A stretch of 64,000 nt of DNA from Sipunculus nudus. Taxonomy: Eukaryota; Annelida; Sipuncula; Golfingiida; Sipunculidae. The translations under genes were made by a program, and so were the position numbers. Below, in pieces: positions 11,431 through 22,444 of this stretch. The notes under the pieces were generated by a model. It was not told where the DNA came from and did not search any database. It worked only from the letters and a program-made list of their open reading frames with translations. Positions within the stretch are counted from its first letter, which is position 1. Each line of letters opens with the position of its first letter. The stretch spans positions 52,831,676-52,895,675 of the forward strand of contig CM049316.1 in the NCBI GenBank assembly GCA_026874595.1. Direction: 5' to 3'.

Positions 11431-12469
11431 GGCCAGACTTTTTTAATTCTTTGGTTTACGAACATGATTGACAAAAGTGATAGGTAGGAGGTAGGAAAAA
11501 AAAAAAAAAAAAAATTGGAACAAACCTGGAACTAGAGTTTGTGAATCCTGTATTGTACAGTTAGGTTATAAAATTGATATTTAAATGGCTCTATATAAAC
11601 CTGTATAAAATATATAAAATAATATATAAAAATTAAAATATAATCATCATCCCCTTGAGTTTTCCACATGCATCTTGCGTGTGCCATGTTATTTCAAGCC
11701 ATGCAAATGTCATTGTAGGTAAATTCATGACAAATAAAAGTTTAAACAGTAAAACTTATGATCTCATACACACCTGAAATAAAATTTCAGTCACTGTCCC
11801 TGCCAAGTGAACTGCCTATTTTATAAAGTTTTACAAATTAAAGACCAGTCAAACACTTATACAAATACAAAATAATATATTTTTTGTCAAATATGAACTA
11901 AATATTCACTGCTAGCATGATAGACTGCAGTTTTTATATTTCAGTCGTGAATGACAATAACAATGACAATATGCGACTTGCAGCTATTCGCCTATTGTTT
12001 ATCAAATGTCAACAACATGGAACTCGAGTTGTTTGATTCATGACCATGTCCTTTCCTTTTTGGTGTTGCGCATGTTTGACATGGACAGTCCTTTGAGTAT
12101 ACAACAACTGCTAATAAAATGAGGTTTCCATTGGAGATCACACTGAATTATTCAACTTTTTTAAAATTTTAAAAAGTATTAATAATCTTTATTTATTCAT
12201 CTGCATTTCTTACCACGGCCGTGACAGTACGTACCGTACTCAGTTTAATATGCTGTCACTTGGCCACTGTCAGTCCGGAAATGCTTTTCGGCATCCATAC
12301 ACATCAAAGCTTCCATCACATCTGTTTGGAACAATTAAATGAATCCTTTCAAAGTTTCTGCATTTTAAATGGCTTTCATTTTAGCTTGCTTTTGTTTTGA
12401 CTATAAAAATATCCGCAAAGCCAACGCCTCACATAAAACCGCGCCACTAAGACTACAGATAGTCGGAAA

Positions 12470-12512
12470 TACTGCAGAAACCCTGAGAATTCCTGGAGTT
12501 TTCAAAGAGTAC
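12470..12512. repeat. Internal inverted repeat of the Harbinger-like element, left arm
   Basis: CTGAGAATTCCTGGAG and TTTTCAAAGAGT pair, with mismatches and a small gap, with ACTTTCAAAACTCTCCAAG and AATTCTCAATTT at about 12857-12897. The loop is about 340 bp. Confidence 0.5.
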
Positions 12513-12917
12513 ATGACGACCTCATGCAGTATATAATTTCATCTGTTCAGTAATTTTCTTTTAAGCGTTACAAGACTACGTTTTTAAGTTTTGACAAGTT
12601 ATAATATTTTTTAAGAGTGAACTTGTGAAACTTAGCCAATTTGCATTAATAAATAGCGTCTGACTTTGAGTGCAATAATTAGTCTTAAGAAGTTAATTTG
12701 TTTGTATATCCAGCAAGTTATTAACAGTGGGAAGCTGGTAAAGCCGCTATGCAACCAAACTAATTTTTTTTTCTAATTCACATCTATCTATAACAAATAT
12801 TTTTAACAAATATGACCTAAACGCTGGTTTGAAAATGTACTGTAGTGCAGAAAACGAACTTTCAAAACTCTCCAAGAATTCTCAATTTCCCTGCTGAATC
12901 TTTTGACTACTTGATGG

Positions 12918-13106
12918 CCAATCAATTGCATTTATGGCCCAAGAATACCCTATTGTGATTGGCTTAAACCCTCCATCTGTCATTATGAAAGTGACCTTAT
13001 TAGCCAATCATAAGAGTTCTAACGTTTGAGGTGATCTAATACACACGGTCACTAAACAATTCATTTGTCAACAACCGTGCTGGATTCGGCGACGCAATAT
13101 AAAAGG
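12918..13106 (+). promoter_or_regulatory. Promoter-like cluster: three CCAAT boxes and a TATA box
   Basis: CCAAT at 12918-12922, its complement ATTGG at 12958-12962, and CCAAT at 13004-13008 are followed by TATAAAAGG at 13098-13106. This spacing resembles a metazoan RNA polymerase II promoter pointing right. It lies near the right end of the Harbinger-like element. Downstream, a 20-codon frame (13144-13203) runs through the terminal repeat into the flanking TTA. No product is recognised, and transcription is an inference. Confidence 0.35.
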
Positions 13107-13199
13107 AAAAAAGTCAAAATGCCAATTTTATTTTTTTTCTGAAATGAGGAAATCGGAGGTCGGCGGGTTTGTAAACCGAAAAATTAAAAAAGTCTGGCC

Positions 13200-13202
13200 T
13201 TA
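13200..13202. other. Target site duplication TTA, right
   Basis: Immediately outside the right terminal inverted repeat; matches 11428-11430. Confidence 0.7.
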
Positions 13203-13857
13203 AGTGTAATTTTCAGAAGTAACTAAATTTAAAACAATGATTTGTAATATGGAATGATTTGCTCGTTTCCATGACATTATGAAATCCAGGTTTTAAAGCA
13301 CTAATTAAATAATTCCAGCAGATTTCGATAATATAAAAAAAAACAGCAGCAGGTCCAAGGGGTGGAGTGGGCAGGTCGGGGGGGGGGGGGGGGGGATTGT
13401 TCTCAGGGGATGTATCCCTTGGACCCTTAGTATTTTGAAGTCAAAATTTTTATATGTTCTTTGTTTCAGAAGAAAATTCCATGTTATTTTAAACAAAAAT
13501 TTCTGAAATTATGAAAAAAATTTTAAACAATTTTTCTTCACTGAGGGAGGGGGACATCCTGCCTACAACCACACCCAAAGTGCAAGAGGAAATTGCACCC
13601 CTGACACAGTATAATATTATATATAACATCTCATATGATTTCATAATTGTTTCTGCAAGAATTAGAATTAAGTCAAATAGACCATTATGATTATATAAAA
13701 CATTAAATTATGCATTAATATGGTATAAAATATTTAACAATTTTTATATTTTGCTTTTTTTTTATATTAATATTTTGTAAGACTAGGGTTTATGAAATGA
13801 ATGAAATGTCAATCAATCTTTGTTATTGTATAACAATAGTATTTCATTCCTTTTACA
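13203..13857. other. AT-rich DNA with a G18 tract
   Basis: It holds an uninterrupted run of 18 G at 13378-13395 beside GGTGGAGTGGGCAGGTC. No gene recognised. Confidence 0.7.
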
Positions 13858-13925
13858 TTTCAGTCAATGTGTCAAATTAACAGACTAATTTTTCATGCAG
13901 TTTGTAAAATGCCTGATAATTTCAG
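13858..13925 (-). repeat. Right arm of the 3.2-kb inverted repeat
   Basis: Reverse complement counterpart of 10738-10805. Just beyond it, AAATTGCCT and AGGCAATTT form a small perfect palindrome with a loop around 13945-13975. Confidence 0.75.
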
Positions 13926-15445
13926 TCATTTTATAAATTGCCTATTAAATTTTTAGGCAATTTACAAATTGACTGATTTTACACATTGACTGTAACATAT
14001 ACACATATTTGTAATCCTCTTTTGAATTCTCTATTACATTTGCTATATATGAATAGTTTTATTTTTTGCTGGTGTGCAGAATTTTTTTACATTTAATATC
14101 TTTCCTTTTTTCTAAAATGTAATTATAAAATTTTTGGATATTTTAACAAATAATTGTGATAAAACAACCAGTAACTTGTTTATAAATAAGATACAAAAAA
14201 GGCTTTTTAGATCTATATATAAATACTATTCATTCATGAATTATTCCTGAAAAAAATTTCTGTGGTTTACTGAGAGATAATTCTATGGGCCAACCCCCAT
14301 CCCCCTATTAGACATGTTCTGTGGCCTGTGTGATATACAAGAAACAGGTGTTGATCACTTTATGATTATATATGATTATACCATGTTATACTTATATGCC
14401 ATATATACTCATATACCATATATGCTTTCTTCTTTCTTTCTTTTAAGCTTAATACAATCCTTTTTTTGGATTTACTAAAATCAAGTAATCAATGCTGATA
14501 GTAAAATATGGGAGCCCATTTTTTTACTGAAAAGCAATTTCATGCTAAAAATTGCTTAATTAAAGAAAGAACAGAAAGACACGTTCAAATGAAATATGCT
14601 TAATGGTTATTTGTTCTTCCTCATCTTAATTTTAACACTTATATTGTTCATGAACAATCAGCCAGTATCTGTATCAACGAGACAAAACTTAGATGTTTTT
14701 ACTCAATAATAATTTCTTCAGAAGAATAATTATTCTTCAGAATAAACTTCATAAATAATACTACACAGTTTGTAACTGTTTTATCTGTCTCTGTCTGTTT
14801 TTGTATGCAGAAGCATGCATTCCTGCACAGGGCCTGTCTAGATGTTAACCTTTTGTGACGGGCCAGTTTCTTTATTCTCTGGAAGTCATCAGCAAGAGGC
14901 ATTAAAAACAAACTCAAGTAAACAATTGGATTTTTTTATGAACTACCTGAAAGACAACTGACTGGCCAAGTGCTAGATGTTACTGATCAACCTCAATATA
15001 ACACAGTAATAAGCTTCAATAAAAATTACTGCCAACTTCATTATATAATGCAAAGATGGTATGACTTTACCCTGCACAGTCACCCATCTACCCAGCATAA
15101 GATAAAATCGCGGCCAGATGGGTCTCAGTCATGTTAACAACAGGTTGAACATGAATTATTACTTGAGCAAGACTTATTGCCTGGCCTACAGAGAGAAGCA
15201 TATGCAGCCAATTTGCTTGAGACTACTGACACAAGACTATCAATGCAAGTAGTGTGAATTATTCAGGCCAATTTGTATTTTGCTTGTTGTAATTAATGTA
15301 CAATGTGCATGAGAGACTGCCATCAACAGTTGAGTGTTGTGAGTTGAATTGACCTCCGCCTGCCATCTGACCGCACGGCCTCATAATGACATGTTAGGAG
15401 CTCTTTTGGCAAGTCGTAGTACCCCACAGGTACCAGCAGTTTGAT
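13926..15445. other. AT-rich unique DNA
   Basis: No gene, RNA or substantial repeat is supportable. Short pyrimidine-rich and TATA-rich tracts lie at about 14380-14460. Confidence 0.6.
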
Positions 15446-15513
15446 CTACATCAAAACTAGAGTATCTATCAAAAACTAGAGTATCTATCAAAACTAGAGT
15501 ATCTATCAAAACT
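15446..15513. repeat. Short tandem repeat of about 20 bp, 3-4 copies
   Basis: AACTAGAGTATCTATCAA occurs three times in succession with one-base length changes. Confidence 0.85.
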
Positions 15514-15573
15514 CCTGAGGGAAAAGGGGACATCACATATGCTCCTCAAGATTTATTTAATAAGACCCCCCTG

Positions 15574-15645
15574 ACATGCATTCATCTCTACCTGATGTGT
15601 CAATGACAAGCAATCATCTACCTGATGTGTCAATGAATGTCTTGC
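15574..15645. repeat. Two-copy short duplication beside the 55-bp array
   Basis: CTACCTGATGTGTCAATGA occurs twice, about 30 bp apart. Confidence 0.75.
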
Positions 15646-15649
15646 TGAC

Positions 15650-17180
15650 ACATGTTGGAACTAATCTCACTGTATGCACACACATGTATGTTCTGGTACA
15701 TCCAGTCTGTGGGAACTAATCTCACTGTATGCACACACATGTATGTTCTGGTACATCCAGTCTGTGGGAACTAATCTCACTGTATGCACACACATGTATG
15801 TTCTGGTACATCCAGTCTGTGGGAACTAATCTCACTGTATGCACACGCATGTTTGTTCTGGTACATCCAGTCTGTGGGAACTAATCTCACTGTATACACA
15901 CACATGTATGTTCTGGTACATTCAGTCTGTGGGAATTAATCTCACTGTATACACACACATGTATGTTCTGGTACATCCAGTCTGTGGGAACTAATCTCAC
16001 TGTATACACACACATGTATGTTCTGGTACATTCAGTCTGTGGGAAATAATCTCACTGTATACACACACATGTATGTTCTGGTACATCCAGTCTGTGGGAA
16101 TTAATCTCACTGTATACACACACGTATGTTCTGGTACATTCAGTCTGTGGGAATTAATCTCACTGTATACACAACTAGTATGTTCTGGTACATCCAGTCT
16201 GTGGGAATTAATCTCACTGTATACACACACATGTATGTTCTGGTACATTCAGTCTGTGGGAATTAATCTCACTGTATACACACACATGTATGTTCTGGTA
16301 CATCCAGTCTGTGGGAACTAATCTCACTGTATACACACACAGGTATATGTTCTGGTACCATACATTCAGTCTGTGGGAACTAATCTCACTGTATGCACAC
16401 ACATGTATGTTCTGGTACATCCAGTCTGTGGGAACTAATCTCACTGTATGCACACACATGTATGTTCTGGTACATCCAGTCTGTGGGAACTAATCTCACT
16501 GTATACACACACATGTATGTTCTGGTACATCCAGTCTGTGGGAACTAATCTCACTGTATGCACACACATGTATATGTTCTGGTACTGTACATTCAGTCTG
16601 TGGGAACTAATCTCACTGTATGCACACACAGGTATATGTTTGAGTACATCCAGTCTGTGGGAACTAATCTCACTGTATACACACACATGTATGTTCTGGT
16701 ACATCCAGTCTGTGGGAACTAATCTCACTGTATTCACACACATGTATGTTCTGGTACATCCAGTCTGTAGGAACTAATCTCACTGTATGCACACACATGT
16801 ATGTTCTGGTACATCCAGTCTGTGGGAAATAATCTCACTGTATACACACACATGTATGTTCTGGTACATCCAGTCTGTTGGAACTAATCTCACTGTATAC
16901 ACACACATGTATGTTCTAGTACATCCAGTCTGTGGGAATTAATCTCACTGTATGCACACACAGGTATATGTTTGAGTACATCCAGTCTGTGAGAACTAAT
17001 CTCACTGTATGCACACAGATGTATATGTTCTGGTACCGTACATCCAGTCTGTGGGAATTAATCTCACTGTATGCACACACAGGTATATGTTTGAGTACAT
17101 CCAGTCTGCAGAAACTAATCTCACTATATGCACACACATGTATATGTTCTGGTACATCCAGTCTGTTGGAACTAATCTAA
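15650..17180. repeat. 55-bp minisatellite, about 28 units
   Basis: The unit is CTAATCTCACTGTATGCACA, then CACATGTATGTTCTGGTACA, then TCCAGTCTGTGGGAA. Variants contain CAGGTATATGTTTGAGTACA or GGTACCATACA. The first and last units are diverged. 55 is not divisible by three, so the many overlapping short frames on both strands are incidental. About 23 units carry TGTGGGAA or TGTGAGAA, which fits the Su(H)/RBPJ consensus YGTGRGAA. Confidence 0.95.
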
Positions 17181-19179
17181 CAACAGTTAAATACACACTT
17201 TTAATATTTTGGCTGTCATTTACAGCACTGATATTGCAAACCTACTTTAAGTATCATCAACTATGTTCCTCTATATTTGGAAAATATTTTCATTTTATGA
17301 ATTTATTTTATTATATAAAATAAAAAATATAAAATAAAGTACATGACTATTGATATTTTGTTATTTTGTAACTGATATTATCCTCATATCATACGATTAG
17401 ATCCTGCAATGTAAAAAATTTAAAGAACAAGATTGTTTAATATCACTTTAAAAAATGATGAAACTTTCAACAACTATAAAACTTGTATAATTTATGTTTT
17501 CTCAAACTGATGTAATCTTTACTTGTACTCTCCACATTGGCAAATTAATTATATCATTTCTTATCCTTTGCCTGTTTTTTCATACAAAAATATTTAAAAA
17601 TTAACAAACTAAGAACATTTTATATGTCTCATGAATTGGAGTGAAAAAGGACATGCCTGAGGCATATAGGCCATGCTTGCAACAACTGTAAAGTTTACCT
17701 CCTCTCTGTCCAAACGCAAGTTGTCCAATGCAATGTATTCAGAAATGGTATCACACCAAGTACACCTCAAAAGCCATGGTACATATGTCTTGGGTCTGGT
17801 TCTGTCCAGAATGTCATAAGACCACTATAGGAGTTTGTAGGAAAGTCAAACAGAAAAAAAGAGAAGTACTGTGAGGTAGGCCTGCCATGTTTACATGTTT
17901 AAATGACTTTTTTTCAATTAATTTTTGTATACATTTACAGGAAGACAGAACATCTACAAGAAAGGCAATGATACACTCTGTCAGTCAGCTTAACATCGTC
18001 AGTTCAATCTGTAATACCAATATATCAGCAAATATTATATAAAGACGCGGAAACCAATCGCGTATTCAGGTAGACTTTTTTTTGGAAAATTTGCTTTTTA
18101 AGGGTTTTTACATTTATAAACATTAAACAAGAATCTTAGCCTCTGGTTTATAATTATAACAGGTTTTCTTTTGTAAATATAAGATATACATCAGCTCGCT
18201 GCTGGTACTGAATTTGACATTGCCCTTGTGAATATGCTCTCATTATACAAAGTTACCCCATTAAATGAATGATCACCCCATTTTGCTGCCAAATTTGCTT
18301 TAAACCGTTAGTTAATTAAATGACCATCAAATTTTCATCTAATCATTCGTTTTTACTCCTACCAGCACAGTGTGCTGGTTCAGGTTACACAACAAATAGG
18401 AGTACACATGTACCCAAAATGGAAACAACAGGCTAACAACACGTCATGTCATTGGTTCATTTAAACTCTTTTGCATAGCCCGAGACAACACTTCTTCTGA
18501 ATATTGCCGACTGGCCACTGTGCATACAAGCGGGCCATCTCAAATCAGTTCTTAGAAGGGTCACAACTGTCAGACATTCGCGGCAGAGGCCATGTTCATA
18601 GTGAGGAAGGAGCTGCTTATTTCTCTTGTGGAACAGTTTTAATATTAAAACACTTTCTATAAAATATAAACCCCACATAATAAAAAAACTGTTGCGCAGA
18701 ACTGCGTTGTCAGCTAATCAACCCCCCATGCATATCACCATCCACTAACATGGTTATTGGGGCATATCAGTACTTGATAATCAATCTCACGTTGCACATT
18801 TCTCAAAACAAACTGTGAATTTTAAACGTGTCAGCAAATAATACAGCGGCACCTGGTCGAGAATACAAGAATCTGTTCGACCGGCATATGAGACAAATCG
18901 CAAGTGTCATTTGGCTGTTCTGTTCATACAGAACTACCTCTTGGGTGACTGCCGACCCTGAGTGACATTTTTTCCTCCACTGAATGGACCACAGGAACTC
19001 TTCTTTTTTATCTTATGATTATTTTAGATTAACATAGGTATAAATAGCTTTAAGGAGGTGTATTAAGGGCTCAACAGATACATCAAAGCCTTTTAGTCTA
19101 GGCGAATTTTTCACTAAGTCTGGTTATCTGACACCTGTCAGCTAGCTCTTAAAATCTCTGATGCGGACAGTATTTCTAA
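17181..19179. other. Unique DNA, AT-rich then moderately complex
   Basis: No gene recognised. The segment at about 18350-18980 is higher in GC, with ATTGG and short E-box-like motifs. A 73-codon minus frame at 18457-18678 shows no recognisable domain. Confidence 0.55.
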
Positions 19180-19715
19180 CTAGTGGCCAAGCATACAGAT
19201 GAATTCAGGGAAAATTTAATAATGGGTAACATGACTCCCAGAGTGCTCAAAATCATGCATTTTGCCAATAGACCTCAGACAGAGGTTACAGTGACTTTAT
19301 TCTAAATCCAGCTGCTACCATTTGTGCCCATGTGACTAATAGAGTGTTAAAATCATGATCTTTCACACATCTTGGAGAATATAGGGCACAGTGACATTAT
19401 TTCAGGTTTCCAAGAAATTTTTTACACGAACCTCCCTGGATCTTAATTATATTAGAAGTTTCTAGGTCCAACTGTAACCATGCAATCATGTAAATCTGTC
19501 CTATAGGGTGCTCAAATCATGTTCTTTCACATATCTTGCAGAATATAGATCACCATGACCTAACTTCAGGTGGCATCACCAGTCTACAGGAACTGATGAA
19601 ACATATACTCCATGATCAATATGCATGCAAAGAATCATGGTGATCAATGCATTAGTTATTCATTTACTGAAACTTTTGCATCAAATTTGTAATTATTCTG
19701 GGGGGTACTTACATA
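19180..19715 (+). mobile_element. Interspersed element R1, degenerate copy at 19.2 kb
   Basis: R1 modules appear in order: GGTTTCCAAGAAATTTTT, AACCTCCCTGGAT, GTTTCTAGGTCCAACTG, GGTGGCATCACCAGTCT, CATGATCAATATGCATGCAA, TTTTGCATCAAATTTG and AATTATTCTGGGGGGTACTT. Internal partial duplications of the CACATCTTG(C/G)AGAATATAG module are present. It lacks the tail. Confidence 0.7.
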
Positions 19716-20085
19716 GGGTTCTTACATTTTGAGAAAATAAAAATTTCATGACTTTTTTAAGACCTAAAACTGCAAAAAATCATGACCTTTTCGAAGTTAC
19801 TTTGACATGTAAATGTTACTTAGGAAACTGGTGATGCATCCTTGATCATTTAGATATGAAGATATAAGCTTAAAGAATAAATATATAGTTAAACATATTT
19901 AAAAGTCATTATTTCAGCAGCTTAAATTTGTTCTGTTGTTCATGTTTGAGAGGAGAAACATAAAAATGTTCATTTTTTAATTTTCCTCTCATTTGTTAAA
20001 AAAAGATTATTTCAGTTACTTAATTTTTACTTATTACTTTTATGTATCATTTTTTAAACTGACCAATGTAATATCATATTTGTGG
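19716..20085. other. AT-rich spacer between R1 fragments
   Basis: Nothing supportable seen. Confidence 0.6.
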
Positions 20086-20400
20086 AAGAAAAAGAAAAAT
20101 CTTGAGATTAGAGACAAAATGTGTAAAAATTAGAAAAATACTGGTTGCATCACCAGTCTGCAGGAAATGATGAAACATTCCATGATCAAAATGCATACAA
20201 AGAATCATGGTGATCTATCCATAAGTTATCAAGATGTGTTTGGATTTTGCCTATAAGGTTATCTAACTCGGGCCAGATATTTTATTGGTATGCATTTATG
20301 GAGAATTTTGTGAAAATCCATCAAAGCCCTGGTAAGCTGACACTATATTAAAGCAAATGGACGGATGGCTGGACAGATGATATAAGGACTGTGGGTATAC
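20086..20400 (+). mobile_element. Interspersed element R1, truncated copy at 20.1 kb
   Basis: It starts in the A-rich module (AAAATGTGTAAAAATTAG), continues through GCATCACCAGTCTGCAGGAA and CATGATCAAAATGCATACAA, and ends with GGACGGATGGCTGGACAGAT. The middle has been replaced by unrelated sequence. Confidence 0.65.
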
Positions 20401-20839
20401 CAGAATATGTCCCATCTAAGGTGACAAAATAAAAAATGTGTATATAACTAGATAATACTAATGCTTGTAATATAAGTTTATACAAGTGCTTGAGGTATGA
20501 GTTTATAGCATGGTCAGCTGCACAAGGTCTAGAATGTCAAAAGTTTATACACCAGCCAACATTGTTGGCTACCTATTATCTGAATTCGCCCAGCTAACAT
20601 TGTCGGCTGCCTAGACAATTCCATTTTTTGTTTAACGAAAAATGTGTTATAATTTCACTTACAAAGCACATACAGCATGTCTATGGGGACTAATATAAAC
20701 CATCAAAATGAAGCCTACACACCCAGCTCTGTCAGCTTACCTACTAAATATTGTACTTAATTATACGGTATATGATTAATAATACACTGAATTTCACATT
20801 GTACGATTAATAGGCTTTACCAGCATTCAGGCCTTTGTT
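20401..20839. other. Unique spacer
   Basis: A weak internal duplication of CAGC(C/T)AACATTGT(T/C)GGCT occurs at about 20551-20611. No gene. Confidence 0.55.
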
Positions 20840-22390
20840 ACATTGTTTGTTCCTAGTGTCTTTGTCATGGACTATCCTCTCTATGCTGAGCAAAGTGCAT
20901 CTTCAGGAACTGGAGGTGTTATTTCCTGCTGTGATTACTTTGAAGCTGGTGAATGGTGCTGCAGCATTGTAAAACCACCCAGCAGGTCAGAGGCAGGCGA
21001 CATTTTACCGGAGTACATGTCCAGCATGACTGTCCTGGGAACCTCCACCCAGCTCCCTGGGCAAGCAGGAAACTAACTAGTGTTACTTCCCTCCTTAAAG
21101 ATACCAAAGCGCTGCAGGCCTCGGTGACGGCAGGGTTGTAGGGACTTTGTTAAAATCTCACTAATACAAGGCATTTCCTGGGCTGAGGTTGCCCATTAAC
21201 ACATAGACATTGTTAAGGCGAGACACCTGTAAAAGCATACACCGCAGGGAGGAATTTGGTAATGCACAAGTGCCTTGCAGCTCTATCCCCGACACCACCA
21301 CTTTCGTGGTCCATGTGCATACAAGGAAATAACTTTTTCATGTCTCTCCTTTATCCATTGTAATGCTAACCCAGCCTCTCCAAATCCTTGAGTTGGTGGG
21401 TGAACGGCTCAATCTAATTACATTGTTCTATGTAGTGGGCCCCGATTACCTGCTACCTGAGCTCACCTCAATGGGCCGTTCCACAGAAATGGGTCCTTAG
21501 GCTAATGGAATGGGCTATTTTCATGTTAAACAACCAGGGCAACATCGGTAAATGAAAGCCCCACTCTTCCTCTAAACCAGAGTTTCATGAGGCCATCATG
21601 TAAAATTTATGCAGTCAATTGTAATAGTTGCCTGAATGACCATGAAGTCATTATAGACCTTGCAGTTTGTGAAGCTCACTAATGACTAGTTATAACAGCG
21701 AGTACACCACTGAAAATCTATCAACTGGGGCAAGTGGCACCACAAGCAGAGTGCATCCTAACTACCAGGAGTCTCAAATAGGCTACATAGGGCTAAAAAT
21801 CATAGATCATTGCACCCAAACATTTGACAGGATGGGCCCCCCTCTGTAATTATGTTATTATCACAAATACTGCCATCAAAGTTGACCAGAACTTCTTTCA
21901 AAGCCAGGCCATTTAGTATGATCAGTTATGAGTGGTGGGTAAGCTGTCTCCACAATGCAAAATTCTCTTCACTCACACAGCTTTTATGCCATTTACATCA
22001 CAAGTTGCACCCAGACACAGCGTGAATCAAAACAACACATGTCCCCATCACAGTGAACAATGGGTTGAATTTTACATGAAGGGATGAGTATGGCATATTA
22101 GTGTATGGTACTACCACGAAGCGTGACGTCCATAATGACAGATTCACTCTAATAACCAGGGGCACACTTTCATGATCAGTAACTATCAAAGTACTAGCCA
22201 ACCGGATATTGTCAAACGGGTAATTGACAATGACAACAGTTTTATCAAAGCTCTCACTCGATTCACTAATCAACTCCTAATCAATCCTAAAAATAACCAT
22301 GAGATGGGGAGCTTGACTAAAAATGATTTCTTTTTACAAGCAGGCAAAACATTATTTCATTTAGATAAATCATATAGTTAAATTAATAAA
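20840..22390. other. Complex, higher-GC unique block
   Basis: A low-repeat stretch with locally raised GC and several short overlapping frames in different phases (for example 20843-21076 plus and 21998-22273 minus), none recognisable as protein. This pattern fits either conserved non-coding DNA or ordinary unique sequence. Confidence 0.4.
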
Positions 22391-22444
22391 AAGAAAAATA
22401 TTAAAATAAGTTATCATAATAATTTAGGTTCTTTTTCACTGAAA

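Larger units (their letters stand above)
11431..13199. mobile_element. Non-autonomous PIF/Harbinger (Tourist-like) element
   Basis: The left end (11431-11463) begins GGCCAGACTTTTTTAATT. The right end (13167-13199) is its reverse complement, with 30 of 33 positions identical. The element is flanked on both sides by TTA (11428-11430 and 13200-13202). A 3-bp TTA/TAA target duplication with termini starting GG is the established signature of PIF/Harbinger and Tourist elements. The 1.77-kb interior has no transposase or Myb-like frame, so movement would depend on an enzyme supplied from elsewhere. It contains A18 at about 11497-11514. Confidence 0.8.

Noticed and set aside
13378-13395. G18 run as a boundary of a mobile element
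   Set aside because: No matching terminal repeat or target duplication was found around it.
15997-17323. Chain of 60-109-codon frames on both strands
   Set aside because: All fall in the 55-bp minisatellite and read the same unit in three phases.
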